Assembly (NCBI RefSeq): GCF_017996735.1
Contig: NZ_JAGOGJ010000013.1
Coordinates: 1 to 64,000, forward strand
Origin: Niveispirillum sp.
GTDB taxonomy: Bacteria > Pseudomonadota > Alphaproteobacteria > Azospirillales > Azospirillaceae
Reading direction: 5' to 3'
Length of the DNA: 64,000 nt
In this document: piece by piece, positions 40,791 to 49,238 of the stretch
Layout: every line of letters starts with the position of its first letter
How positions within the stretch are numbered: the first letter of the stretch is position 1
Notes under the pieces: model-generated
The model's input: only the letters and a program-made list of their open reading frames with translations
What the model was told of the DNA's origin: nothing
The model's database searches: none
Translations under genes and position numbers: made by a program

Positions 40791-41192
40791 ATGCGAAGCC
40801 TGATCCTCGTCGCTGGCCTGTCCCTGATGGCCCTGGCCCTACCCGCCAGCGCCCAGCGTACCGACGCGCAGAGCAGCGATTTCGCCGATGCCCGCCGCTT
40901 CCCCTATCAGAACGGGGAACAGCTTTATCACGCCATCTGCCAGGGCTGTCACATGCCCGACGGCAAGGGTGCCACCGGCGCCGGCACATATCCCGCCCTG
41001 GCCACCAATCCCAATCTGGAGGCCGGGACCTATCCCATCCACATGGTGGTGAACGGACAGAAGGCCATGCCCTCCTTCAACTATCTGTCGGATGAACAGG
41101 TGGCGGCCATCGTGAATTATGTCCGCACGCATTTCGGCAACGGCTATAAGGATGCCGTAACACCGGAGGATGTGAAGGGGATGCGGCAGTAA
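40791..41192 (+). CDS. Periplasmic c-type cytochrome (class I)
   Basis: 133 residues. Signal peptide (SAQ, ~residue 21), a single haem site C50-QGC53-H54, and a distal axial Met at M93 (KAMPSFNYLSDEQVAAIVNYVRTHFG). The fold is that of small mono-haem cytochromes that pass electrons to a terminal oxidase. Gene position after the flavin amine oxidase, with the stop only 2 bp before the next gene, supports co-expression. An ORF reaching back to 40686 covers the stem-loop and is not used. Confidence 0.92.
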   Translation: MRSLILVAGLSLMALALPASAQRTDAQSSDFADARRFPYQNGEQLYHAICQGCHMPDGKGATGAGTYPALATNPNLEAGTYPIHMVVNGQKAMPSFNYLSDEQVAAIVNYVRTHFGNGYKDAVTPEDVKGMRQ

Positions 41193-41194
41193 CC

Positions 41195-41737
41195 ATGGTG
41201 GATGAACCGATCCTGCGGCTGGCCACGCCTGAAGACCGGCCGGCACTGGAAGCGCTTCTGGAACGGTCGGTGCGCGACCTCAGTCGCGACCATTACAGCC
41301 CCAGCCAGATCGACGCGTCACTGAAGGCGATCTTCGGCATCGACGGTACGCTGATCGCCGACGGCACCTATTTCACGGTCATGGTCGGCGATCACTATGC
41401 CGCCTGTGGCGGGTGGAGCCGGCGTAAGACCCTGTTCGGCGGGGATCAGGCCAGCGGCCGTTCGGCCGACCTGCTGGACCCCGCCACGGATGCCGCCAAG
41501 ATCCGCGCCTTCTTTGTCGATCCCGCCTTTGCCCGGCGGGGCATCGCCAGCCTGATGATGCGGGCCTCCGAACAGGCGGCCCTGGCCGAGGGGTTCCGGA
41601 ACCTGGAACTGATGGCCACCCTGCCCGGTGTGCCGCTGTACCGGGCCCTGGGCTTCACGGCCACGGGCACGCATGAGGAACGGCTGGCCGACGGCACCAT
41701 CATCCCCTTCGTGCCGATGCGCAAACCGATCGGATAG
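41195..41737 (+). CDS. GNAT-family N-acetyltransferase
   Basis: 180 residues. GNAT fold with acetyl-CoA motif A (IRAFFVDPAFARRGIASLMMRASEQAA; the pyrophosphate loop is RRGIAS) and motif B (VPLYRALGFTATGTHEERLADG). Starts 2 bp after the cytochrome stop, so likely in the same transcript. Substrate unknown; acetylation of an amine-derived product is possible but only suggested by position. Confidence 0.86.
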   Translation: MVDEPILRLATPEDRPALEALLERSVRDLSRDHYSPSQIDASLKAIFGIDGTLIADGTYFTVMVGDHYAACGGWSRRKTLFGGDQASGRSADLLDPATDAAKIRAFFVDPAFARRGIASLMMRASEQAALAEGFRNLELMATLPGVPLYRALGFTATGTHEERLADGTIIPFVPMRKPIG

Positions 41738-41809
41738 CGGCAACCCGTCCCCTTCCCAACCCATGCGCTTTGCCTCACCCTGCCGATGGCCTGATGATGG
41801 CGGAGAGGG

Positions 41810-42559
41810 ATGATGACGGAGGGTGAAGGCCCCGACCGGGCGGCAGCAGCGCGCAACCTGATGCGCGGCTGTGGCCAGGCGACTCTGGCCACGCTGACCC
41901 GGCCGGGAAGCGACGGTGAAGGCTGGCCCAGCCCCTCTCTGGTGCTGACCGGCTTCGCCCCGGATGGCAGCCCGCTGCTGCTGATCTCCGGTCTGGCGGA
42001 GCATACACGCAACCTGGGCGCCGATCCGCGCTGCGGCCTGCTGTTCGATGGCACGGCGGGGCACGCCGACCGGCTGACCGGCCCGCGCCTGTCGGTGCAG
42101 GGAGAGGCGGTGCGCGATGGCGACCCCGCCCTGCTGCGCCGGTTCCTGGCCCGCCACCCGTCAGCCGAAACCTATGCCGGCTTCGGCGATTTTGCCCTGT
42201 GGCAGGTGTCGGTGGCACGCGGTCACATGGTTGCCGGCTTCGGGCGCATCCACAGCCTGTCGGTGGACGATCTGCGCCTGCCCGCCGCGGATTGCGCCAC
42301 CCTGGCGGGGGCGGAGGCAGATATCATCGCCCATATGAACCAGGACCATGCCGACGCCATCCTGCTCTATGCCACACGCCTGTTGGGCAAGATGGCGGGC
42401 GACTGGCGCCTGACCGGCATCGACCCGGACGGTGCCGACCTGCGCGCCGGCCAAGATACCGCCCGCCTGCCCTTCGCCACCCGCGTCACCCATGGCGGTC
42501 AGGCACGGGCGGAACTGGTGCGTCTGGTTGCGCAGGCCCGCACAGGCTCCTCCCTCTGA
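41810..42559 (+). CDS. HugZ-like haem utilisation protein (split-barrel flavin-binding fold plus DUF2470)
   Basis: 249 residues. N-terminal FMN-binding split barrel of the pyridoxamine-5'-phosphate-oxidase-like type (GQATLATLTRPG...PSPSLVLTGFAPDGSPLLLIS, ADPRCGLLFDG). The C-terminal DUF2470 domain has the ADIIAHMNQDHADAILLYA signature that in HugZ contributes to haem binding. HugZ proteins degrade haem for iron. The start is an ATGATG pair; the second one has better spacing to ggagaggg. No haem transport genes are adjacent, so general flavin oxidoreductase is the alternative. Confidence 0.82.
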   Translation: MMTEGEGPDRAAAARNLMRGCGQATLATLTRPGSDGEGWPSPSLVLTGFAPDGSPLLLISGLAEHTRNLGADPRCGLLFDGTAGHADRLTGPRLSVQGEAVRDGDPALLRRFLARHPSAETYAGFGDFALWQVSVARGHMVAGFGRIHSLSVDDLRLPAADCATLAGAEADIIAHMNQDHADAILLYATRLLGKMAGDWRLTGIDPDGADLRAGQDTARLPFATRVTHGGQARAELVRLVAQARTGSSL

Positions 42560-42573
42560 AACGGACGGTCCAC

Positions 42574-42608
42574 TGTCCATTACCGGACATGCTGTCCGCC
42601 GGCGGACA
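42574..42608. promoter_or_regulatory. Two tandem 16-bp inverted repeats (TGTCC-N6-GGACA)
   Basis: TGTCCATTACCGGACA (42574-42589) and TGTCCGCCGGCGGACA (42593-42608) share the same half sites and spacing and are 19 bp apart centre to centre. They lie 106 bp upstream of the S41 peptidase gene. The layout is that of cooperative operator sites for a dimeric repressor, for example of the TetR family. Confidence 0.55.
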
Positions 42609-42713
42609 GTTGGTGGGGGCAAAAAAACAGGTTTTGCGCCATTTCCCGGCTTGGCATGGCGAATGCTGTCCCTGTAACCCACCGCGCCGGACGCGTGAAC
42701 AAAGGGGACAAGC

Positions 42714-43772
42714 ATGTTGCAGCGCCGCCATTTCCTGACACTCGCCCTGACCGCGATGGCGGCACCCGTTCTGGCGCAAGTGCCAGCCACGGGATCAATG
42801 ACCAAGGCGGAACAGCGGCAGGTGCTGCGGACGCTGGCCGACACTCTGGAGGCGAACTTCGTCTTCCCCGAGATCGGCGCCCGCTACGCCGCCATGCTAC
42901 GCGAAAAGGCGGACACGGATGCCTATACGGCCCTGACCGACCCCACGGCCTTTGGTGAACGGGTGACGGCCGACCTGCAGGCGGTCAGCAGCGACGGGCA
43001 TCTGCGCCTGGCCCCGGCCACCCTGTTCCAGAACCGCACCCCAAGGCCGCAGCCCGCCGACATGCCGGCCAGCACCAAGCCCAGCGGTCCACCGGGGCTG
43101 GAGGAAACGAAGATGATCGGCGACATCGCCTATCTGCGCTTCAACGGTTTCCTGGGGGACGCAAAAATGGTGGCGGCGGCGCGCGGCTTCCTTCTTGATA
43201 ATGCCGGCACGGCGCGGGCCGTGATCATCGATGCCCGTCCCCATCGCGGCGGCGGCCTGGATGAGATGGATGCCATCCTGCCCCTGCTCTATGCGCAGCC
43301 GGCCACGCTGGCCCGGATGGATACAAGGACATCCGCCTATGCCCTGGGCATGCCGGATTATGGGTCGCTGGTCACGCGGGAGGCACCGGCGGGCATCATG
43401 CGACAGGATCACACGGTCACACCGGACGCGGCCGAGAAGCGCCTGCAGTCCGTGCCCGTCTATTACCTGACATCACGCCGGACGGCATCCGCCGCCGAAC
43501 ATCTGGCCCTGGCGTTCAAGCGGACGCGGCGCGCCACCCTCATCGGGGAAAAGACCGCCGGCGCTGGCCATTTCGGCGGGGTGCAGGATATCGGCGACCG
43601 TTTCGCCGCCTTCATTCCCGTGGGCCGCACCTATAATCCCGATGATGGGTGGAGTTGGGAAGGCCAGGGCATCACCCCCGATATCGCCACCCATGCCGAT
43701 GAGGCGCTGACCGTGGCGCTGGATCTGGCGGCGCAGGCCGGGGCACATCCGGTTCCGTCGCAAGCGCGGTAG
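42714..43772 (+). CDS. S41-family peptidase (C-terminal processing/IRBP-like), exported
   Basis: 352 residues. Signal with twin arginines (MLQRRHFLTLALTAMAAPVLAQ). An N-terminal helical bundle like IRBP/S41 members (LADTLEANFVFPEIGARYAAML) precedes the protease core. The expected nucleophile is the Ser in SRRTASAAEHLALAFK, with GEKTAGAGHFG downstream. The PDZ domain of classical CtpA is missing. Good ribosome binding site (aaagggga). Substrate unknown. Tandem operator-like repeats precede the gene. Confidence 0.84.
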   Translation: MLQRRHFLTLALTAMAAPVLAQVPATGSMTKAEQRQVLRTLADTLEANFVFPEIGARYAAMLREKADTDAYTALTDPTAFGERVTADLQAVSSDGHLRLAPATLFQNRTPRPQPADMPASTKPSGPPGLEETKMIGDIAYLRFNGFLGDAKMVAAARGFLLDNAGTARAVIIDARPHRGGGLDEMDAILPLLYAQPATLARMDTRTSAYALGMPDYGSLVTREAPAGIMRQDHTVTPDAAEKRLQSVPVYYLTSRRTASAAEHLALAFKRTRRATLIGEKTAGAGHFGGVQDIGDRFAAFIPVGRTYNPDDGWSWEGQGITPDIATHADEALTVALDLAAQAGAHPVPSQAR

Positions 43773-43861
43773 CATTATCACACCTGCCTTGACCGGTTTC
43801 CTGTTTGTCCCCTTCGTCCGCGGTAAGGTAGAAGGGGCGGACCGAAGGGGGGCCGGGAACA

Positions 43862-45247
43862 ATGCCGAAGAATTTGACCGTATTGCTGTTTCTTCTGCTG
43901 GCCCTGCCGGTATCCTGTTTCATGGCCTGGGCCATGCCGCCCTATTTCAACGTGGATGAGAGCAATCACGTCATGCGGGCCGAAACGGTTCTGCAGGGCC
44001 ATTTCTTCGGCGCGCGGGATACGGATGGATCATCGGGCGGCCAGATCGATGAGGGGCTGCTGACATTGCTGTCGCGCTACTGGCCGGTCCTGTCCGAACC
44101 GGCAAAGGTGACACCGCCGGCCCTGATGGCGGAGGCGGCGACGGTGCCCTGGGCGGGTAGGACCCGCTTTGTCCATATCCCCAATACGGCGATCTATCCG
44201 CCCACCCTGTATCTGCCCACCATCGCCGGCCTTGGGATGGGCAAGGCGCTGGATCTCAGCGTGGAGGACAGTATCCGGCTGGCCCGGTTCGCCAATATCG
44301 CCTGTGCGGCCTTGCTGATCGCCGCCGCCCTGCATCTGGCCGCCTTTGCCCACGGCCCGCTGCTGGCCGTGCTGCTATGGCCCATGTGTCTGGCCCAATA
44401 TGCGGCCTGCAGCCAGGATGGGTTGTTCATCGCCCTGTCGGCCCTGTATGCCGCGCTGCTGACGCGGGCCATCGCCCGGCAGGACCGGTCAACGATGGCG
44501 GAATTCATGGGGCTGGCCCTGGTCACCCTGCTGCTGTCCATGTCGCGGCCCGCCAATCTGGCCCTGCTGCTGCCGTTGCTGCTGGTGATGCCGGTACGGA
44601 TGGGGCGACTGCCGGGCTGGCTGGCCCTGCTGTCGGTGCTGCTGCTGACCATGGCCTGGTCGCTGCATGCCATCCTGTATGTGCAGGTGATGCAGGTGCA
44701 TGGCACGGTCGTGCCCGATCTGGGGGGCCAGCTTTCCTACATGCTGTCCCATCCGCTGGCCTTTCCGTCCGCCATGGCCCATACGCTGGCCGAATGGACA
44801 TGGCCCTTCACGGTGGCCATGCTGGGCTGGATCGGCTGGAGCCATGTCAACATCGTCCTGCCGGGTGCCGTGTATCCCGCCTATCTCTGGGTTCTGGCGC
44901 TGGTTCTGGCGCTCTCATGCCTGATGCAGGGCAACAGGCCAGCCTGGCGGGTCAAGGGTGGTGTGGCCCTGGGGCTGGGCGGAACCGTACTCGCCATCTT
45001 TCTTCTGCAATATCTGACCTTCACCGCCGTGGGCGCCGATCAGGTGGGCGGGGTGCAGGGGCGCTATTTCGCCCCGCTGGCCCTGTTGCTGGGCCTGCTG
45101 GTGCCAGCCTTCGCGGACCGGTTGCCGCCCCGCCTGCGCCGGCTGCCGCCCGCCATCACCATCGTGGCGCTGATGGCGGCGGGCATCGTCACCGCCGTGG
45201 CCCTGCCCCATACCGTGATGATGCGCCTGCATGTAACGGCCGGCTGA
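43862..45247 (+). CDS. DUF2142-family polytopic membrane protein
   Basis: 461 residues with about ten hydrophobic helices. DUF2142 hallmarks are present: MPPYFNVDESNHVMRAETVLQG after TM1, YPPTLYLPTIAG, CSQDGLFIALSAL and GGVQGRYFAPLALLLG near the end. The family resembles membrane glycosyltransferases of the GT-C type and is often found with cell-surface polysaccharide genes. No such genes are next to it, so the function is unknown. Confidence 0.83.
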   Translation: MPKNLTVLLFLLLALPVSCFMAWAMPPYFNVDESNHVMRAETVLQGHFFGARDTDGSSGGQIDEGLLTLLSRYWPVLSEPAKVTPPALMAEAATVPWAGRTRFVHIPNTAIYPPTLYLPTIAGLGMGKALDLSVEDSIRLARFANIACAALLIAAALHLAAFAHGPLLAVLLWPMCLAQYAACSQDGLFIALSALYAALLTRAIARQDRSTMAEFMGLALVTLLLSMSRPANLALLLPLLLVMPVRMGRLPGWLALLSVLLLTMAWSLHAILYVQVMQVHGTVVPDLGGQLSYMLSHPLAFPSAMAHTLAEWTWPFTVAMLGWIGWSHVNIVLPGAVYPAYLWVLALVLALSCLMQGNRPAWRVKGGVALGLGGTVLAIFLLQYLTFTAVGADQVGGVQGRYFAPLALLLGLLVPAFADRLPPRLRRLPPAITIVALMAAGIVTAVALPHTVMMRLHVTAG

Positions 45248-45430
45248 CAGGCATGCCCGACACCATGGGGGTATCCACGCCTGTGGGGGTTGCCAGCCAC
45301 CGGCGGGAACGGTAAGTGTACAAAAGCCGTTACATAAAAAGCCTTGTAGCGCCCGTACCAGGCACTACATCGAGCATGCGACCCGGAAAAACGGGAACGG
45401 CCCTTGTCACTGGAGAGGGAGAAACCCAAC

Positions 45431-47035
45431 GTGGAACATACCGGTCCCGTCATCAGCAGCTTCGGTCTGGATTATCTGGGCCTGTCCAACTTGAAGGCCG
45501 CGCACTGGAACCTCAGCGTCGGCGCGCTTTACGAACAGGCCCTGAAGCGGGGCGAGGCGAAGCTGTCCAAGGACGGCGCGCTGGTCGCCATCACGGGCCA
45601 GCATACGGGCCGTTCCCCCAACGACAAGTTCACGGTGAAGGAAGAGACCACCGCCCATGACATCTGGTGGGGTCCCAACAAGCCCTTCACGGAAGACGCG
45701 TTCGACCGGCTGCATGCCCGCGTCACGGCCTTTCTGCAGGACCGCGAGGTCTTTGTGCAGGATTTGTATGCAGGCGCCGATGCCGCCTATCGCCTGCCTG
45801 TGCGTATCGTGACCCAGCATGCCTGGCACAATCTGTTCGCCCAGAACATGTTCATCCGCCCGGCCCTGAAGGAACGGATGCATTTCGAACCCGCCTTCAC
45901 GGTTCTGCAGGCGCCCGATTTCCGCGCCGTGCCGGAGCGCGACGGCACCCGGTCCGACGTGTTCGTCGTGATCAATTTCAAGAAGCGGCTGGTCCTGATC
46001 GGCGGCACCTCCTATGCCGGGGAGATCAAGAAGTCGATCTTCTCCGTCCTGAATTTCCTGCTGCCGGCGCAGGGCGTGCTGCCCATGCATTGCTCCGCCA
46101 ATATCGGCGCCAATGGCGACACCGCCATCTTCTTCGGCCTGTCGGGCACCGGCAAGACCACCCTGTCGGCCGACAGCTCCCGCACCCTGATCGGCGATGA
46201 CGAACATGGCTGGTCCGATCGCGGCGCATTCAATTTCGAAGGCGGCTGCTATGCCAAGGTCATCCGCCTGTCGGCGGAGGCCGAGCCGGAGATTTTCGAG
46301 ACCACGCGCCGCTTCGGCACCGTTCTGGAAAATGTCGTGATGGATGAGCGCAGCCGCACGCTCGACCTGGACGATGCCAGCCTGACGGAGAATACCCGCG
46401 CCTCCTACCCGATCGATTTCATTCCGAACGCGTCGGATACGGGTCTGGGCGGGCAGCCGCTGAACATCATCATGCTGACGGCCGATGCCTTCGGCGTGCT
46501 GCCGCCCATTTCCAAGCTGTCGTCCGAACAGGCCATGTACCATTTCCTGTCCGGTTACACGGCCCGCGTGGCCGGCACGGAAAAGGGCGTGACGGAGCCG
46601 CAGGCCACCTTCAGCACCTGCTTCGGCGCCCCCTTCATGCCGCGCCATCCCACCGCCTATGCCAAGCTGCTGGGCGAGAAGATCAAGGCCCATGGCGCCA
46701 ATTGCTGGCTGGTCAATACCGGCTGGACGGGCGGTTCCTATGGCACGGGCAGCCGCATGAAGATCGGCCATACCCGTGCGCTGGTGAACGCCGCCCTGTC
46801 GGGCAAGCTGGCCACCGTCACCCACAAGCCGGAGCCGAATTTCGGTCTGGCCGTTCCGGAAGGGTGCGAGGGCGTGCCGGCCGATGTGCTGCTGCCCCGT
46901 AACGCCTGGGCCGACAAGTCGGCGTTTGATGCCACCGCGCATGAGGTGGCCCGCCGGTTCGAAGCCAATTTCACCCAGTTCGCCGACCAGGTGGACGAAA
47001 AGGTCGTGCGCGCCGGTATCCGTACCGCCGCGTAA
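45431..47035 (+). CDS. pckA: Phosphoenolpyruvate carboxykinase (ATP)
   Basis: 534 residues, full length for the ATP-dependent family. Reaction: oxaloacetate plus ATP to phosphoenolpyruvate, the first step of gluconeogenesis, in the cytosol. Motifs: GQHTGRSPNDKF, PMHCSANIG, the P-loop FGLSGTGKTTLSAD, GDDEHGW and the Arg-rich FNFEGGCYAK segment. The GTG at 45431 is preceded by ggagagggag at suitable distance; a TTG at 45404 would put that site inside the gene. A strong terminator follows at 47081. Confidence 0.95.
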   Translation: MEHTGPVISSFGLDYLGLSNLKAAHWNLSVGALYEQALKRGEAKLSKDGALVAITGQHTGRSPNDKFTVKEETTAHDIWWGPNKPFTEDAFDRLHARVTAFLQDREVFVQDLYAGADAAYRLPVRIVTQHAWHNLFAQNMFIRPALKERMHFEPAFTVLQAPDFRAVPERDGTRSDVFVVINFKKRLVLIGGTSYAGEIKKSIFSVLNFLLPAQGVLPMHCSANIGANGDTAIFFGLSGTGKTTLSADSSRTLIGDDEHGWSDRGAFNFEGGCYAKVIRLSAEAEPEIFETTRRFGTVLENVVMDERSRTLDLDDASLTENTRASYPIDFIPNASDTGLGGQPLNIIMLTADAFGVLPPISKLSSEQAMYHFLSGYTARVAGTEKGVTEPQATFSTCFGAPFMPRHPTAYAKLLGEKIKAHGANCWLVNTGWTGGSYGTGSRMKIGHTRALVNAALSGKLATVTHKPEPNFGLAVPEGCEGVPADVLLPRNAWADKSAFDATAHEVARRFEANFTQFADQVDEKVVRAGIRTAA

Positions 47036-47080
47036 ACAGACCGTTCACCACCCCTCCGATGACCGGGGAGGGGCGATTAA

Positions 47081-47106
47081 GGCCGGGGGAGCGATCCCCC
47101 GGCCTT
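47081..47106 (+). terminator. Rho-independent terminator of pckA
   Basis: Stem ggccggggga / tcccccggcc with loop gcga followed by TTTTTT, 45 bp after the pckA stop and before the convergent rlmI gene. Confidence 0.92.
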
Positions 47107-47154
47107 TTTTGCATGCGGGGAACCATCTTCACGGAACAGATCGCCCCGGCCCCA

Positions 47155-48408
47155 TCAATCCAGCGCGAAGACCATGGCCTTCAGATATTGCGTTTCCGGC
47201 AGCAGCGGATGCACCGGGTGGTCGCAGCCCGCACCGGCGAAGCGCAGGATGCGCCCCTGACGCCCGGCCTCGCCCAGGCCACGGGCGACTTCCGTATGGA
47301 ACAAAGGCGGCTCCATATTATGGGAGCAGGACGCCACCAGCAGCATGCCGCCCGGCGCCACCAGACGGGCCGCCGCCTTGGTCATGCGGCGATAGGCGCG
47401 GCTGCCCACGGCCAGATCCTTCTTGGACTTCACGAAGGCCGGCGGGTCGGCGATCACCACCTCGAAGGTGCGTCCCTCTGCCACCCACTGGTCCATCAGG
47501 TTGAAGGCGTCGCCCTTTTCCGCCGACACGCGGTCGGCCACGCCATTGGCCTCTGCCGCCTTCATGGCGATGGACAGCGACAGGGCCGACCGGTCGACCA
47601 GCGTTACATGGCTGGCCCCGCGCTTGGCGGCCAGCACGCCGAAACCGCCGGCATAGGTGTAGAAATCCACCACCGACCGGCCCTTGCACAGGTCGGCGAT
47701 GAAGGAACGGTTGTCGCGCTGATCGAAGAACCAGCCCGTCTTCTGCCCTTCCGACAGGTCGGCGAAGAAGGTGGCGCCGTTTTCCTCCAGCGGGATCAGC
47801 CCCTGGACGGAGCCCTTCACCACCTTCACCACCTCCTCCAGCCCTTCATAGGACCGGGCCGTGCTGTCATTGCGCAGCACGATGGCGGACGGGTTCAACA
47901 CCTCGTCCAAGGCGGCCAGAATCATGGGCAGGCGGCGGTCCATGGCGACATTGTTGGCTTGCACCACCACGATATCGCCATACCGGTCGATGATCAGGGC
48001 CGGCAGCCCGTCACTCTCCGCATGGATCAGGCGATAGAAGGGCCGGTCATAAAGCCGTTCGCGGATTTCCAGGGCGCGGCGGATACGACGCACAAAAAAG
48101 CCCGTATCGATGGCCTCTGCCGGGTCGCGGGTCAGGAAACGCGCGCAGATCAGGCTGTGCGGATTGAAGGCGGCGATGCCCAGCGTGGCCCCACCGGCAT
48201 CGGTCACCCGAACGATGGACCCGGCCGGCAGCGCCTTGGCCGCCTTGTCCATGTCCACTTCATTGGAATAGACCCAGGGATGGCCATGCTGGGCGCGCTT
48301 GTGCCGGCCCGCCTGGATGCGGATCACGGGCAATGCGGCCGGCCTGGGGGCCGGGGTCGTTGTATCACTGGTCATGGCGGGGGCCGTCGCGGCGGGAATG
48401 TCGGTCAT
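47155..48408 (-). CDS. rlmI: 23S rRNA (cytosine-C5)-methyltransferase RlmI-like
   Basis: 417 residues. N-terminal PUA domain (IRIQAGRHKRAQHGHPWVYSNEV), a middle linker domain, and a SAM-dependent Rossmann methyltransferase domain (VVDFYTYAGGFGVLAAKRGA, DAFNLM, VIADPPAFVKSKKD). The C-terminal catalytic Cys lies in LLVASCSHNM. RlmI methylates C1962 of 23S rRNA. The first ~25 residues are low-complexity, so an internal start is possible. Convergent with pckA. Confidence 0.9.
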   Translation of the reverse strand: MTDIPAATAPAMTSDTTTPAPRPAALPVIRIQAGRHKRAQHGHPWVYSNEVDMDKAAKALPAGSIVRVTDAGGATLGIAAFNPHSLICARFLTRDPAEAIDTGFFVRRIRRALEIRERLYDRPFYRLIHAESDGLPALIIDRYGDIVVVQANNVAMDRRLPMILAALDEVLNPSAIVLRNDSTARSYEGLEEVVKVVKGSVQGLIPLEENGATFFADLSEGQKTGWFFDQRDNRSFIADLCKGRSVVDFYTYAGGFGVLAAKRGASHVTLVDRSALSLSIAMKAAEANGVADRVSAEKGDAFNLMDQWVAEGRTFEVVIADPPAFVKSKKDLAVGSRAYRRMTKAAARLVAPGGMLLVASCSHNMEPPLFHTEVARGLGEAGRQGRILRFAGAGCDHPVHPLLPETQYLKAMVFALD

Positions 48409-48461
48409 GGCGCGGAAAATACCGCCGCCATCCCCCGGTCATCAAGCGCGGTGCCCGCCGG

Positions 48462-48917
48462 TCAGGTCAGCGGCCGGCACAGGCGCAGATCTTCGCGATG
48501 GTGCCCATGGTCCAGGGCACGGGCCAGGGCGATTGAAACACTGGTCCCGATGCCTTCCCGCTGCGGCAGGTGCAGATGCACGGCATTGCAGCCCAGTTCC
48601 AGCGCCATCCGGTCCATGTCGTCCAGCAGGACATCAATGGCGGCCTCCGGCTCGATCAGGTCCAGGGCCAGAAACATGTCCACCTGGAACACCTTGCCAT
48701 GCCTTGGGCTGGGCAGGACCTGATAGGCATAGATGCCATGGATATAGCCATGGTCGCCCTCCACGGTGCGGATGCCACCATCCGCCGTGCCCAGCAGCAG
48801 GCCTGCATATTGTCGCCAGGCCTCACGGTCATCGGCGGCGCGGCCCGTCTGCACCAGCGGCCAAGCCTGGTCGATGCGGCGGCGGTCCAGCGGCTTCACG
48901 GTAAAACGGTCGGACAT
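48462..48917 (-). CDS. GNAT-like acetyltransferase-family protein
   Basis: 151 residues from the ATG at 48917. Weak GNAT-like features: a start SDRFTVKPLDRRRIDQAWPLVQ, central strands (FQVDMFLALD) and a helix after RMALELGCNAVHLHLPQREG. The acetyl-CoA loop is not clear, so the activity is uncertain. The frame is open much further upstream (to 49412), but that region overlaps the fnr gene and its control region. Divergent from fnr; the perfect FNR box at 49030 is 113 bp upstream of this start. Confidence 0.65.
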   Translation of the reverse strand: MSDRFTVKPLDRRRIDQAWPLVQTGRAADDREAWRQYAGLLLGTADGGIRTVEGDHGYIHGIYAYQVLPSPRHGKVFQVDMFLALDLIEPEAAIDVLLDDMDRMALELGCNAVHLHLPQREGIGTSVSIALARALDHGHHREDLRLCRPLT

Positions 48918-49029
48918 GGTCACCCGTTCCGGCGAGATAAGCACGGCTAAGTCTCTGTCTGTCTGAACAAGGTGCCGCCCGACGGAAGGACGGCCCCCAA
49001 CCGTTAACCGATAAGCCGATGGTCGCGCT

Positions 49030-49043
49030 TTGATCTGGATCAA
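49030..49043. promoter_or_regulatory. Perfect FNR/Anr box
   Basis: TTGAT-CTGG-ATCAA is the full consensus FNR palindrome, in the 321-bp gap between the GNAT-like gene (minus) and the fnr gene (plus). It lies 113 bp from the former and 195 bp from the latter. The rest of this gap holds no gene I can support. Confidence 0.85.
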
Positions 49044-49238
49044 GGCGCAATCTTTCGCATAGGCATAGACCTCTGGATATGTGTTCATCAGCCAACCATT
49101 ATGAAATCCTTCCATTGGCTGGCGGACATGACTGGAAGCGTTCCGCCAGCCTTGTTGCGCGTTGCGGATCGTTTCCAACAGGCGCATCCTGCTTTCCGGT
49201 AGAAAATCGGGGGCGATGCTTATATCGGGGGGCCTTAC

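Noticed and set aside
41753..41820. Possible sixth copy of the palindromic repeat (tgcctcaccctgccgatgg...ggagagggatgatgacggagggtgaagg)
   Set aside because: Only the ends loosely resemble the family; the stems and cores are not maintained, and it contains the ribosome binding site and start of the HugZ-like gene.
42650..42668. A sigma-54-like sequence TGGCATG-GCGA-ATGCT upstream of the S41 peptidase gene
   Set aside because: Mismatches at conserved positions of both elements (T for C in TGGCAC, A for T in TTGC), unlike the two full matches at 31577 and 35375.
45404..45430. TTG start for pckA at 45404
   Set aside because: The GGAGAGGGAG ribosome binding site would then be inside the gene; the GTG at 45431 fits it and the family N-terminus.
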